Shown: piece by piece, positions 37,488 through 46,514 of the stretch
How positions within the stretch are numbered: the stretch's first letter is position 1
Layout of the letters: every line of letters begins with the position of its first letter
From: Pectobacterium aroidearum
GTDB lineage: Bacteria > Pseudomonadota > Gammaproteobacteria > Enterobacterales > Enterobacteriaceae
Direction of reading: 5' to 3'
DNA length: 64,000 bases
NCBI RefSeq assembly: GCF_015689195.1
Contig: NZ_CP065044.1
Span: 1,550,001-1,614,000 of the forward strand
Notes under the pieces: generated by a model
The model's database searches: none
Told to the model about the DNA's origin: nothing
Seen by the model: only the letters and a program-made list of their open reading frames with translations
Made by a program: the position numbers and the translations under genes

Positions 37488-37973
37488 ATGGCTAATTATG
37501 CATACATGACTATCGAAGGTAAATCACAGGGATTGATTTCTGAGGGATGTTCCACATTAGAATCAATCGGTAACCGATATCAGGCAGGGCATACCGATGA
37601 AATCATGATCCTGGCTTTTAACCACATGATGAGTAATGACGGTCATGCTGTTCATAATCCTATCACCCTGGTAAAACCTATCGATAAGTCAACACCGTTA
37701 CTGGCAATGGCATTGAACGAGCAAGAAAAGGTCAAAGTGTTGCTCGATTTTTACCGCACCACGCAACATGCCAAGCAAGAGAAGTTTTTCTCCATTCAAA
37801 TTAATGATGGACTCATATCAGATATCAATCTAGTCATGCCTAATATCATTGATGATGGTGCTGGTCTGATATTAGAGCATATCTCTATCAGATATAAAGA
37901 TGTGACATGGACGCACCACAAAGCCGGAACGTCTGGTTATGCATTGTGGGAAATGACGAAGTTTATGAACTAA
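37488..37973 (+). CDS. hcp: Hcp-family type VI secretion tube protein
   Basis: A 161-residue Hcp. It starts MANYAYMTIEGKSQGLISEGCSTLESIGN, the family's N-terminal beta strands, and ends with the typical ISIRYKDVTWTHHKAGTSGYALWEM. Hcp hexamers stack into the tube expelled by the type VI system and carry small effectors. No tss genes are in the window, so this is an orphan copy working with a main T6SS elsewhere. It is monocistronic with its own terminator, faces a convergent candidate toxin/immunity cluster, and shares its promoter block with the dioxygenase operon. Confidence 0.9.
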   Translation: MANYAYMTIEGKSQGLISEGCSTLESIGNRYQAGHTDEIMILAFNHMMSNDGHAVHNPITLVKPIDKSTPLLAMALNEQEKVKVLLDFYRTTQHAKQEKFFSIQINDGLISDINLVMPNIIDDGAGLILEHISIRYKDVTWTHHKAGTSGYALWEMTKFMN

Positions 37974-37978
37974 AAAAG

Positions 37979-38002
37979 TGCAGGGGAGACCCTGCATTCA
38001 TT
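37979..38002 (+). terminator. Terminator of hcp
   Basis: TGCAGGG-GAGA-CCCTGCA followed by TTCATTTTT. It marks the junction with the convergent small-gene cluster and overlaps the end of the 37998-38198 gene. Confidence 0.85.
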
Positions 38003-38198
38003 TTTCATCAAGCCATGTGAAGAACTTCCCTAATCCGAAGCAGACTGCAATGGCGATGATGAGATGAATGGCCTTTTCATTCCACGAAGCATAACCAACC
38101 AATAAAATATAGATGATACAAAGAAAGGATATGCTGAAAAGAGCAAATATGATGTTTTTAAATAAAAAATAAGCCGATTTTTTTAAGAGTTTAAGCAT
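37998..38198 (-). CDS. Small two-helix membrane protein (paralogue B)
   Basis: A 66-residue protein with two transmembrane helices (about residues 14-35 and 44-60), a basic N-terminus and the ending KFFTWLDEK. It is 35/66 identical to the product of the adjacent 38214-38414 gene, so the two arose by tandem duplication. Size and topology fit an immunity protein against a membrane-active toxin, or a holin-like protein; the function is not known. It is the last gene of a three-gene leftward cluster. Confidence 0.65.
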   Translation of the reverse strand: MLKLLKKSAYFLFKNIIFALFSISFLCIIYILLVGYASWNEKAIHLIIAIAVCFGLGKFFTWLDEK

Positions 38199-38213
38199 GT
38201 TATTGGCTCATGT

Positions 38214-38414
38214 TTATTTCTTATCAAACCAGTCAGATAACTTCCCAAGTCCAATGAAAGTGGAAACGGCAATGATTAAATGGACTGTTTTTTCACTCCA
38301 GGGGGCATATCCAACAAATAGAATATAACAAATCCAAAAGAAGCATATGCTGAAAAGAAACATGGTTATGTTGTTTAATATGAAAATAAATGCCTTTTTT
38401 AGAAAGGTAGTCAT
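38214..38414 (-). CDS. Small two-helix membrane protein (paralogue A)
   Basis: A 66-residue protein with the same layout as paralogue B: helix 1 around ITMFLFSICFFWICYILFVG, the strongly shared GYAPWSEK turn, helix 2 around HLIIAVSTFIGLG, and a charged end. It begins 2 bp after the stop of the 218-residue gene upstream, so the two are translated together; paralogue B follows 15 bp later. Confidence 0.65.
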   Translation of the reverse strand: MTTFLKKAFIFILNNITMFLFSICFFWICYILFVGYAPWSEKTVHLIIAVSTFIGLGKLSDWFDKK

Positions 38415-38415
38415 A

Positions 38416-39048
38416 TCACTTAATCCTGTATTCTATTTTATCAATTAATTTATTAAAAATTCCATTACCATACACTCTCCTCATCTTTATCGCTTCGGTT
38501 AGTGGTTCAACATTTTCTTCAAACAGGAAGAAAAGAAAATCTAAATCATCTCTTCTCAACTCTGAATATACTTCAGGATTATGGTTTCTCAAATACATTG
38601 ATCGATATATTGACCGCTTCGCCATCCCGCCAAGCAACAAAATATAATATACCGTGCCAGTAGATACTTTGGGGGCATTGCCGATTCTCTTAGCTATTTG
38701 AAAGACTGCCTGTGAAACAAGCATACTACCCACTACGGAGCCTACAGCTTTATGATAGATTGCTTCTTTTTGAGATTCAGAGGCATTTCGGTTAAAGACT
38801 TTAAATATTCTTTTTATTGCCTCAATAATTTTTTCTCTTGATACAATTCCTCTATGAATCGCTTTTATCAATCTCTCCATTTCTCGTGATTTGGCATACC
38901 GTGTATCCGTATCAATAAAATCATAGGCTAGATAGCCAAAATTCTTACCTATTTCTGATATGCCAGAACCCATCCCTTCATAAAAATCCGTAGTGGTTAG
39001 CATCTTCACTATACGGTCAGCCAGTTCATCCAAGTCTGCTTCGGTCAT
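38416..39048 (-). CDS. Unknown protein, candidate membrane-active toxin/effector
   Basis: About 210 residues, not recognised. It begins with acidic helices (MTEADLDELADRIVKML), has a basic central part (RLIKAIHRGIVSREKIIEAIKRIFKVFNR), then two weakly hydrophobic, glycine- and alanine-containing segments (SVVGSMLVSQAVFQIA and TGTVYYILLLGGMA) and a charged C-terminus. A hydrophobic hairpin after amphipathic helices is a layout seen in pore-forming toxins, and the two adjacent duplicated membrane proteins would be its immunity proteins. ATG 39048 follows GGA; ATG 39072 would add eight residues. The DNA is visibly more AT-rich than the flanks, suggesting acquisition. Confidence 0.55.
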   Translation of the reverse strand: MTEADLDELADRIVKMLTTTDFYEGMGSGISEIGKNFGYLAYDFIDTDTRYAKSREMERLIKAIHRGIVSREKIIEAIKRIFKVFNRNASESQKEAIYHKAVGSVVGSMLVSQAVFQIAKRIGNAPKVSTGTVYYILLLGGMAKRSIYRSMYLRNHNPEVYSELRRDDLDFLFFLFEENVEPLTEAIKMRRVYGNGIFNKLIDKIEYRIK

Positions 39049-39183
39049 TGTTATTCCATCCGTGAATGACAAGATTACTTAGATTGTAGTGTAATCGACA
39101 GGTGAGCGGAATACATTCTTGTTATATTAATAGGCTGCTATCTGTCTGGTATGAATAAAAGATGTTGTTCTCAGAAAGCAATA

Positions 39184-39770
39184 CTAAGCAATAAGACTGA
39201 ATTCGGAGATATTACCCTTTCCCAGATTATCAACATAATCCGCATACCATTGAAGCATTTCCCGCCGACCATCCAGATATAGCGCGTGGTTGTATGTGGC
39301 ACGGATAGTGTTTTTATCGACATGGGCTAACAGGAGTTCAATCCATGCGCTGTTATAGCCTTGTTCATGAAAGATGGTACTCATCGTGTGGCGAAAACCG
39401 TGTCCGTGAGTTTTTTATCGTATCCGACACGTTTGATGACCTGATTGATGCTCGCTGTCTTTTTTCAGATATTCAAGAATGTCTTCAGCATAGCCCTTTG
39501 ACCAGTTAGGGCGCTTATGTTCGTGCCACTCTAATGCGATAAGCTTAAAGCTGTTATTGACCGCCGCGATTTTTGCCTGTTTCTCAACTTGCTTTTCTTC
39601 GCTCGGATCGCCGCCATTCGCAAGAAGCTTTCTGGCTTCCCCACGTTTTGTTCTTGCATCACCCAGTGAGATATCGGGATATGTGCCAATAGAAAGCAGT
39701 TTTTCTTTCCCTGCATAGCGATACTTTAAACGCCAGTAGCGTGAGCCATTTGAGCACCATCAATTAGCTT
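39184..39770 (-). pseudogene. P4-type tyrosine integrase, degraded
   Basis: Fragments of one integrase can be read on the minus strand: NGSRYWRLKYRYAGKEKLL, IGTYPDISLGDARTKRGEARKLLANG and NNSFKLIALEWHEHKRPNW, all N-terminal domain, then a jump to C-terminal pieces INQVIKRVGYD, HGHGFRHTMSTIFHEQGYN and WIELLLAHVDKNTIRATYNHALY. The central catalytic part is deleted, frames shift, and the start is lost. It begins about 155 bp from the 3' end of tRNA-Arg, the normal place for such an integrase, so it marks an old island inserted there that can no longer mobilise itself. Confidence 0.85.
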
Positions 39771-39925
39771 CATTTGGGGGTATCACTGCTATTGAACCTG
39801 CGAATACCCCCAAGTGATGCTGGAACTCAATAGACCACACTAGACCTTCGTAGCCCATATTGCAGAGGATAATGCTGATTTTAAAGGGGATTGTAGACTT
39901 TAAGATACGTCAAAAGACGAGATTA

Positions 39926-40002
39926 TGGTACGCCCTACAGGATTCGAACCTGTGACCTACGGCTTAGAAGGCCGTTGCTCTATCCAGCTGAGCTAAGGGC
40001 GC
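39926..40002 (-). tRNA. argU: tRNA-Arg(TCT)
   Basis: A full 77-nt cloverleaf on the minus strand: acceptor GCGCCCT...AGGGCGT with encoded CCA, D-arm AGCTCAGCTGGATAGAGC, anticodon loop CTTCTAA with anticodon TCT (complement of 39966-39968), and TTCGAAT T-loop. It matches enterobacterial argU, a well-known phage and island attachment site; the integrase remnant to its left agrees. Confidence 0.95.
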
Positions 40003-40399
40003 ATTGCGCAAAGAAATGGCTGCTGCTTGTCACAACAGTGGGCTGGATTATACCCACACGTCCCAGTGAGTCAACGGGTTAGCGCTGGATTTACGCTATA
40101 CGGTGAATCCCTGTACAACTTTGGCGAATGTCGCTTTTTCGGGTGTGACTTTTTTGCACAATTGCGAGTGCTGTCCACACGTACTACACATAGCAATGAA
40201 AGTTTCAGTTTTATCTGCTGGATGCGTCCAGTAATTCTTTTCAAGTTATGATCGGACGTATTCTGTACCCTGCGCTGTTGGTACACTATGCCCGCATTCG
40301 TTGGGTTTTGGATGAGTGTGGGCTGCTTTCACATATCGGGTTTATCGCTCGGTTATTTGTGGATCCGCTATTCTGTCGAACTTTGGAACCTTTTGATTT
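40003..40399. other. Region between tRNA-Arg and the mechanosensitive channel gene
   Basis: About 400 bp that must hold the leftward tRNA promoter and the rightward channel promoter. Short overlapping frames on both strands (for example 40027-40251) show no protein-like features. Nothing else is seen. Confidence 0.4.
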
Positions 40400-42847
40400 A
40401 TGAACATTCTTTCATCCGCATTCTTGCGCGTTTGCCTGCTGGCGATGTTGATGCTGCCTGTTGGATATTCATCGGCGGCGAGTGCGGATCCTGATCCACA
40501 GCCTGCGCAGACCGATGCGCCAGTAAAAATTAATGTTGATGCCGAGTTGGTCAAGCTGCAAAAACAGTTAGATAACATCAAGCAGCAGGTCTCAGGCACC
40601 AATAACGACAGCAAATTTGGCGCGTTGAATGACACCACGCAGGAACTGGCGAATAACGCCAGCGAGCTTGCCAATACCGTAGCGCCGCAGCGCGCTCAAA
40701 TCCAGGCTCAGTTGGATGTTTTAGGGCCAGCGCCAGAACCCGGCTCTAGCATTACTGAAACCAGTGAGGTGACGCGTAAGCGAAACAGTTTGAATGCGCA
40801 AAAAGCAAAAATGGATGCGCAGAGCGAGCAGATTCAGGCGTTACGCACCAGCGCGGCCAACTTATCAGCGCAAATTGTCACTCTGCGTCGTAATGCGCTG
40901 AAAACGCAGCTGGCATTGAATTCCGGTAGCATTCTGGGCGGGCGTTTCTGGGCACCGGTTGTGACTCCGCAGGCCGAAGACGTACGTCGCCTGAGTGCCT
41001 TTCAGGAGCAGTTAAGCGATGCCTTTACTGTAGCCTGGGAGCCGGACTGGCGTTACGGTTCTGCCTTTCTGATTGTGATCGCCATGGTGATGAGTTCGAC
41101 AGGGCGTCGGTATCTGGAGAAATATCTGGCCTGGGCGGGAATTCACTGGCTGCCAGAAGGGCGTCTGCGGCGGAGTTTTTTAGCTACGGCGTCGGTTATC
41201 TCGACCGTGGTCACGATCGGTATCGCAGTGAATCTGATCGACTTTACGTTTACGCGCCACGGCGAGGCTTCAGAACGCGTCGTGTCGTTCCTTGATGCGC
41301 TGGTGAGGCAGGCCATTTTCTGTTCGATGGTGGCCGGATTAGGACGCGCGTTCCTTTCAAATCAGCGCCCTTCGTGGCGTTTGCCTGCGATTGCTAATCC
41401 CGTCGCTAAAGCGATGAAGCCGTTCCCCGTGGTGGCGGCTGGCATTATTCTGATCTTCGGTTTTATTGAACAAGTGACGGCGACGGTGGGGACATCGGTC
41501 GCGGCAACCATTATGGTGAACGGCTTATCTGCGCTGTTCCTTGCGCTCACTGCCGGAACGATAACGCTGAAAAGCGATCAGATTCGTCGGCAGATGGTGC
41601 ATTCAGGCGAACAGCCAGAAGCGCGTTCGACGTTATCCGGTGTTATTCATCTTGCGGTATTGGCGACGGCGTTCTCGATTCTGGTGTCGCTGGTCATCGG
41701 CTATATCTCACTGGCTCGTTTTTTGGCGTTCGAGCTGGTGTGGATTGGCATGGTGTTCTCCTGCCTGTATCTGTTCTCAACATTCATTACTGATATCTGC
41801 GAAAGCCTCTTTTCCCCCAACAATGCCAGCGGCAAGCGGATGAAAAATTCGCTCAATCTGGACGATCGCCATCTGGCTCAGGCCGCCTTGATCTTGTCAG
41901 CCAGCGGTAAAGTCATTTTAATTTTAATGGCGGCGGTCGCCTTACTTAACGGTACGTTTGGCACCACGACGCCTTTGGAACTGGTGCAAAAAGCCGTTGA
42001 GATCTGGGGCGGGAAAGGGCTGGAAACCTTAAGCATTGTGCCTGCTCATCTGGTCAATGCCGTGCTCTTTCTTGTCGTGGGGGTCTATGTTCTACGCTCC
42101 TCAAAACGCTGGCTGGAAGATGAGTTCCTTCCTAAAACGACGTTAGAGCGCGGAATCCGTGCGTCACTGGTAACGCTGTTCAGCAACATCGGCTATATCC
42201 TGATTATCCTGTTGACGCTGGCGACACTGGGGATTCAATGGAACAAGCTGGCGTGGATTGTCAGTGCGTTGTCGGTAGGTATTGGTTTTGGTTTACAGGA
42301 AATAGTGAAGAACTTTATCTCCGGCCTGATTTTGTTGACGGAGCGTCCGGTGAAAGTAGGGGACTCGGTCAGCATCAGTGGGGTTGAGGGAGATATCCGG
42401 CGGATTAATGTGCGTGCGACGGAAATTCAGTTGGGTGACCGTTCGACGGTGATCGTGCCGAACTCTCAATTTATCTCACAGAATGTGCGCAATATTACGA
42501 TGGGTAACCCGTTTGGGGTTGCTACGCTGGCGCTGACGTTCCCGCTAGATATCGACCCTGAAGAAGTCCGGGCACTGCTACTGGATGCGTATATCAACCA
42601 CGATTCGATTCTGGAATCACCGGCACCGTCAGTGAAGTTCAGTCAACTCACCCCAACGGGCATGGTGCTGAGCGTAACAGGCTATGTCAGCAGCCCGAGA
42701 ATGGTATCGGAAGCAAAGAGCGATCTGTTGTTTGAGATCATCAAGCGATTACGGGCATCTAATATTCCGCTGGCCGTACCGCAGAAGATGGTGTTGGAAA
42801 ACTCAGGGCTTGCGCTGACTGACGGCACTTCGGGTGAGGATAAATAA
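40400..42847 (+). CDS. MscS-family mechanosensitive channel with DUF3772-type N-terminal domain
   Basis: An 815-residue inner-membrane channel. A signal peptide (about residues 1-28, ending SSAASA) leads into a periplasmic coiled-coil-rich domain (ELVKLQKQLDNIKQQ, NAQKAKMDAQSEQIQALR), followed by about eleven transmembrane helices. The MscS core near the end includes the pore helix GIGFGLQEIVKNFISGL and the beta domain ERPVKVGDSVSISGVEG...RSTVIVPNSQFIS. It should open under membrane tension to release solutes in osmotic downshock. The long N-terminus sets it apart from MscS itself and makes it like YbiO/MscK relatives. It is monocistronic. Confidence 0.85.
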   Translation: MNILSSAFLRVCLLAMLMLPVGYSSAASADPDPQPAQTDAPVKINVDAELVKLQKQLDNIKQQVSGTNNDSKFGALNDTTQELANNASELANTVAPQRAQIQAQLDVLGPAPEPGSSITETSEVTRKRNSLNAQKAKMDAQSEQIQALRTSAANLSAQIVTLRRNALKTQLALNSGSILGGRFWAPVVTPQAEDVRRLSAFQEQLSDAFTVAWEPDWRYGSAFLIVIAMVMSSTGRRYLEKYLAWAGIHWLPEGRLRRSFLATASVISTVVTIGIAVNLIDFTFTRHGEASERVVSFLDALVRQAIFCSMVAGLGRAFLSNQRPSWRLPAIANPVAKAMKPFPVVAAGIILIFGFIEQVTATVGTSVAATIMVNGLSALFLALTAGTITLKSDQIRRQMVHSGEQPEARSTLSGVIHLAVLATAFSILVSLVIGYISLARFLAFELVWIGMVFSCLYLFSTFITDICESLFSPNNASGKRMKNSLNLDDRHLAQAALILSASGKVILILMAAVALLNGTFGTTTPLELVQKAVEIWGGKGLETLSIVPAHLVNAVLFLVVGVYVLRSSKRWLEDEFLPKTTLERGIRASLVTLFSNIGYILIILLTLATLGIQWNKLAWIVSALSVGIGFGLQEIVKNFISGLILLTERPVKVGDSVSISGVEGDIRRINVRATEIQLGDRSTVIVPNSQFISQNVRNITMGNPFGVATLALTFPLDIDPEEVRALLLDAYINHDSILESPAPSVKFSQLTPTGMVLSVTGYVSSPRMVSEAKSDLLFEIIKRLRASNIPLAVPQKMVLENSGLALTDGTSGEDK

Positions 42848-42927
42848 GTTGCTTCGCCATCCGTTATCCGACATTGGACGGGTAACGGATGAGCATCAAA
42901 GCCGTGCTGGCAGAGTGTGACGCGCGG

Positions 42928-43788
42928 CTATTTTCCCTGCTGTTTAATCATATCGAGATAGATTTCACGTAACTGCTGGGTAATTTTTCCAGGCTTGCCG
43001 TCGCCAATCGTTTTTCCATCCAGCATCACGACAGGAAGGACGAGCATGGTGGCTGAACTGACAAAAATTTCTTTGGCGTGATAAGCCTCTTCCGGCGTAA
43101 AACACCGTTCTTCCAGCGTAATCCCTTCCTTTTCTGCCAGCTTGAGCAGCGACTGACGCGTAATGCCGTGCAGAATATCGTTGCTGAGTGGACGTGTCAC
43201 AACTGTGTCGTCATGCAGAACAATGTAACAGTTGCAGGAACTGCCTTCGGTAATGAAACCCTCTTCGACAAAGAAGGCATCATCGGCCTGATTTGCATGG
43301 GCGTACTCTTTTGCCAGGCTGGCAGCCAGCAGGCTGACGGTTTTGATATCCCGACGATGCCAGCGAATATCCTCGGTGGTGACAACGTGCAGGCCTGTTG
43401 TGGCTTTCGGGTTACCGACCAGCGAACGCGCCTGAGTGAATAGAACCAGCGTGGATTTGACGTCAGCAGAAGGGAAGTAGAAATCGCGATCGCCAGCATT
43501 GCCGCGGCTAAGCTGTAAGTAGATCGCGCCTTCTTTCAGATCGTTTTTACTGATCAGCTCATCGTGAATATCTTTGAGTGTCTCAGGAGTGACGGGCAAC
43601 GTGAGCGATAGCTCGCGGCAGGAGCGTTGCAGGCGAGTGATATGATCGGGGAAATCAACTAGCTTGCCATCGATGACCGCAGTCACTTCATAAACGGCAT
43701 CAGCAAACAGAAAGCCACGGTCAAATACAGAAATTTTTGCTTCATTTTCTTCCAGATACTGTCCATCAACATAAACAAGACGTTGCAT
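42928..43788 (-). CDS. dat: D-amino-acid transaminase
   Basis: A 286-residue fold-type IV PLP enzyme. Characteristic segments are MQRLVYVDGQYLEENEAKISVFDRGFLFADAVYEV, the PLP lysine in RRDIKTVSLLAASLAK, and EEGFITEGSSCNCYIV. D-amino-acid transaminase links D-alanine, D-glutamate and 2-oxo acids; BCAT-like activity cannot be excluded but the N-terminus is DAAT-like. AAGGAG lies seven bases before ATG 43788 (a GTG at 43791 is in frame). It is followed in genomic order by an L-Ala-D/L-Glu epimerase gene on the same strand, a small D-amino-acid metabolism group. Confidence 0.85.
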   Translation of the reverse strand: MQRLVYVDGQYLEENEAKISVFDRGFLFADAVYEVTAVIDGKLVDFPDHITRLQRSCRELSLTLPVTPETLKDIHDELISKNDLKEGAIYLQLSRGNAGDRDFYFPSADVKSTLVLFTQARSLVGNPKATTGLHVVTTEDIRWHRRDIKTVSLLAASLAKEYAHANQADDAFFVEEGFITEGSSCNCYIVLHDDTVVTRPLSNDILHGITRQSLLKLAEKEGITLEERCFTPEEAYHAKEIFVSSATMLVLPVVMLDGKTIGDGKPGKITQQLREIYLDMIKQQGK

Positions 43789-43830
43789 CACAACACTCCT
43801 TAATAGTTGCTCAATGCAGGTTAACGCGCG

Positions 43831-44811
43831 TTATCCCCACAATAATGCGTTGGGCGGTAATATTTCGCTACCGTTATAGTGCAACCCGTTATTGCGATCG
43901 CGCTGCAAGAGCAGCGGACCGTCCAAATCAACCACGGCGGCACCTTGTGCGACGACAAATGCGGGTGCCATCGAGAGCGATGTGCTTACCATGCAGCCGA
44001 CCATAATTTTTAAGCCTTCCTCCTGCGCGGAGTGGCGTAGGCGCAGGGCTTCCGTTAGACCGCCAGTTTTATCCAGCTTGATGTTGATCATGTCATAGCG
44101 CCCGGTCAGAGCGGCCAGCGATTGGCTGTCATGACAGGACTCATCGGCACAGACGGGAATCGGGCGGGGCAGATCTGCCAGCACATCATCTTTGCCCGCT
44201 GGGAAAGGTTGTTCGATCATCGTGACGCCAAGTGCGGCGAGTTCAGGCACCAGCATCAGATAGCGTTCAGCGTCCCATCCTTCATTGGCATCCACAATCA
44301 GGCGAGCCTGAGGGGCGCCCTCTCGAACCGCGGCGACTCTGGCCAGATCGTTTGCATCCGCCAGTTTTAATTTGAGAAGGGGACGATGGGCATTGTGTAT
44401 TGCGGCGTGCCGCATACGATCGGGTGTATCTAGCGATAGCGTATAGGCGGTCTCCAGCGGCATAGGCGAAGGGAGATTCAAACGTTGCCAAATGCGCTGC
44501 TGGTGCTGTTTGCATTCCAGATCCCAGAATGCGCAATCAAGCGCATTGCGCGCCGCGCCTGCGGGCAGAATGTTTTGCAGCGTCTCCCGATCTAAACCGT
44601 TACGAAAATCGCTGTGCAATGAGGCAATTTGCGCCATTACGCTGTCGAGGGATTCGCCGTAGCGTGAATAAGGGACACATTCTCCGTAGCCTGCTACCGT
44701 GCCGGACTGAAGCGCAACCATAACGACATCCGCCTGGCGTTTGCTACCGCGCGAGATGGTAAATGCGCCCTCTATTGGCCAACTTTCGGTAAAACATTGC
44801 ATCTCGGTCAT
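43831..44811 (-). CDS. ycjG: L-Ala-D/L-Glu epimerase (enolase superfamily)
   Basis: A 326-residue member of the muconate-lactonising-enzyme subgroup. It has the KxK catalytic pair in LLKLKLADAND, metal ligands in LIVDANEGWD, MIEQPFP and VCADESCHD, and the opposite catalytic Lys in NIKLDKTGGLTEA. The whole chain resembles E. coli YcjG, which epimerises L-Ala-D-Glu released from peptidoglycan during murein recycling. The start ATG 44811 has GAGAA upstream. It lies 42 bp upstream of dat on the same strand, so the two are likely co-transcribed. Confidence 0.88.
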   Translation of the reverse strand: MTEMQCFTESWPIEGAFTISRGSKRQADVVMVALQSGTVAGYGECVPYSRYGESLDSVMAQIASLHSDFRNGLDRETLQNILPAGAARNALDCAFWDLECKQHQQRIWQRLNLPSPMPLETAYTLSLDTPDRMRHAAIHNAHRPLLKLKLADANDLARVAAVREGAPQARLIVDANEGWDAERYLMLVPELAALGVTMIEQPFPAGKDDVLADLPRPIPVCADESCHDSQSLAALTGRYDMINIKLDKTGGLTEALRLRHSAQEEGLKIMVGCMVSTSLSMAPAFVVAQGAAVVDLDGPLLLQRDRNNGLHYNGSEILPPNALLWG

Positions 44812-45164
44812 AAGCTTATTCTCGGGTTAACCATCCTGTGCATCAGGGGATAAGCGCCTTGTCTACACGGCCTGAGCGGGTCACCAAGTGTAATGCTTCT
44901 TCCGGCATGTATTCTTCATTTTTCGCACTTTTAGTCGGAAATCGATGAGGCTTCATGTCGGGAAGAAAAAATTTATTAAGCGTGGTATCGACAGGGTGAA
45001 TTATCTGAGATAGCTTGAATAAGCTCACTGCACTTCAGGTCGTACGTGCCGCCGTCATCAACAAAACTGGCTGGCTGCGTTTTGAATGATATTGAGTAGA
45101 GTGCCTTCTTACAGGCACTGCGTCGCTCGGACGGTCCGGGCGCTCACGTTAATTTGAGGATGTT
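44812..45164. other. Intergenic region between ycjG and alaC
   Basis: About 350 bp of divergent promoter space. A 61-codon leftward frame (44843-45028) has no ribosome-binding site or recognisable features. No confident operator or RNA gene was found. Confidence 0.4.
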
Positions 45165-46406
45165 ATGGCTGATTCTACTTCTCCGCGCCGTTTTACGCGC
45201 ATCGATCGTCTTCCCCCGTATGTATTTAATATCACTGCTGAATTAAAAATGGCTGCGCGTCGTCGCGGCGAAGACATTATTGACTTCAGTATGGGTAACC
45301 CTGACGGCCCGACACCTCCTCATATCGTGGAAAAACTCTGTACGGTTGCACAACGCGAAGATACTCACGGATATTCGACATCCCGAGGCATTCCGCGCTT
45401 ACGTCGTGCAATCTCCCGCTGGTACGCCGATCGTTATGAGGTTGATATCGATCCTGAAAGTGAAGCGATCGTCACGATTGGTTCCAAAGAGGGGCTGGCG
45501 CACCTGATGCTGGCAACGTTGGATCATGGTGATACGGTGCTGGTGCCGAACCCCAGTTACCCGATTCACATTTATGGTGCGGTGATTGCCGGGGCGCAGG
45601 TTCGCTCTGTACCGCTGGTGGAAGGCGTCGATTTCTTCAATGAATTGGAACGCGCTATCCGCGAGAGCATCCCGAAGCCGAAAATGATGATTCTCGGTTT
45701 CCCGTCGAATCCGACAGCACAGTGCGTCGAGCTGGATTTCTTTGAACGTGTGGTTGAGCTGGCGAAACAGTACGGCGTGTTGGTGATCCATGATTTGGCC
45801 TATGCCGATATCGTGTATGACGGCTGGAAAGCGCCATCGATCATGCAGGTTCCCGGTGCGAAGGACATCGCGGTGGAGTTCTTCACGCTGTCAAAAAGCT
45901 ACAATATGGCGGGCTGGCGTATTGGCTTTATGGTCGGGAACCCAGAGCTGGTCAGTGCATTGGCGCGGATTAAGAGCTACCACGATTACGGCACGTTTAC
46001 GCCGTTGCAGGTCGCGGCGATCGCGGCACTGGAAGGCGATCAGCAATGTGTGCTGGATATTGCCGAGCAGTATCGCCAGCGCCGTAACGTTTTGGTGCGT
46101 GGTCTGCATGAAGCGGGTTGGATGGTTGATGAACCCAAAGCGTCTATGTATGTCTGGGCCAAAATTCCTGACGCCTATGCGCATCTGGGGTCGCTGGAAT
46201 TCGCCAAGCGACTGCTGTCGGAAGCGAAGGTTTGCGTCTCCCCCGGCATCGGTTTTGGCGATTATGGCGATACGCATGTTCGGTTTGCCTTAATTGAAAA
46301 TCAGGATCGTATTCGGCAGGCCGTGCGCGGTATTAAGACCATGTTCCGCGCCGATGGCATCTTACCGACGACCAAACCGGTATCAGGCAAGGGCTCCGCA
46401 GCTTAA
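45165..46406 (+). CDS. alaC: Alanine transaminase
   Basis: A 413-residue fold-type I PLP aminotransferase, closely like E. coli AlaC (412). It converts pyruvate and glutamate to L-alanine and 2-oxoglutarate in the cytoplasm. Motifs: [42 protein letters not shown] and the Schiff-base lysine in [24 protein letters not shown] precedes the ATG. It is monocistronic; its product feeds the alanine pool that racemases and dlt would draw on. Confidence 0.93.
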   Translation: MADSTSPRRFTRIDRLPPYVFNITAELKMAARRRGEDIIDFSMGNPDGPTPPHIVEKLCTVAQREDTHGYSTSRGIPRLRRAISRWYADRYEVDIDPESEAIVTIGSKEGLAHLMLATLDHGDTVLVPNPSYPIHIYGAVIAGAQVRSVPLVEGVDFFNELERAIRESIPKPKMMILGFPSNPTAQCVELDFFERVVELAKQYGVLVIHDLAYADIVYDGWKAPSIMQVPGAKDIAVEFFTLSKSYNMAGWRIGFMVGNPELVSALARIKSYHDYGTFTPLQVAAIAALEGDQQCVLDIAEQYRQRRNVLVRGLHEAGWMVDEPKASMYVWAKIPDAYAHLGSLEFAKRLLSEAKVCVSPGIGFGDYGDTHVRFALIENQDRIRQAVRGIKTMFRADGILPTTKPVSGKGSAA

Positions 46407-46514
46407 TCATCACGGCTCCCAGTCGGCTGACTGGGAGCAATATAAACATGCCGTGACAGCGGCTTATCATTTGCTAGAATGCCTACCGTTAATCTCAATC
46501 AGGATGAGTTCTTC

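Noticed and set aside
34252-39925. Direct repeat of the tRNA-Arg 3' end as the far island boundary
   Set aside because: I noticed no second copy of the T-arm sequence by eye in the window; absence is not proven without a search.
42859-42890. Stem-loop ATCCGTTA...TAACGGAT after the mechanosensitive channel gene
   Set aside because: The stem is real, but no T-run follows on either strand, so I do not call it a terminator with confidence.
44843-45028. Leftward 61-codon frame between ycjG and alaC
   Set aside because: No ribosome-binding site, no recognisable protein features, and it occupies a natural promoter region.
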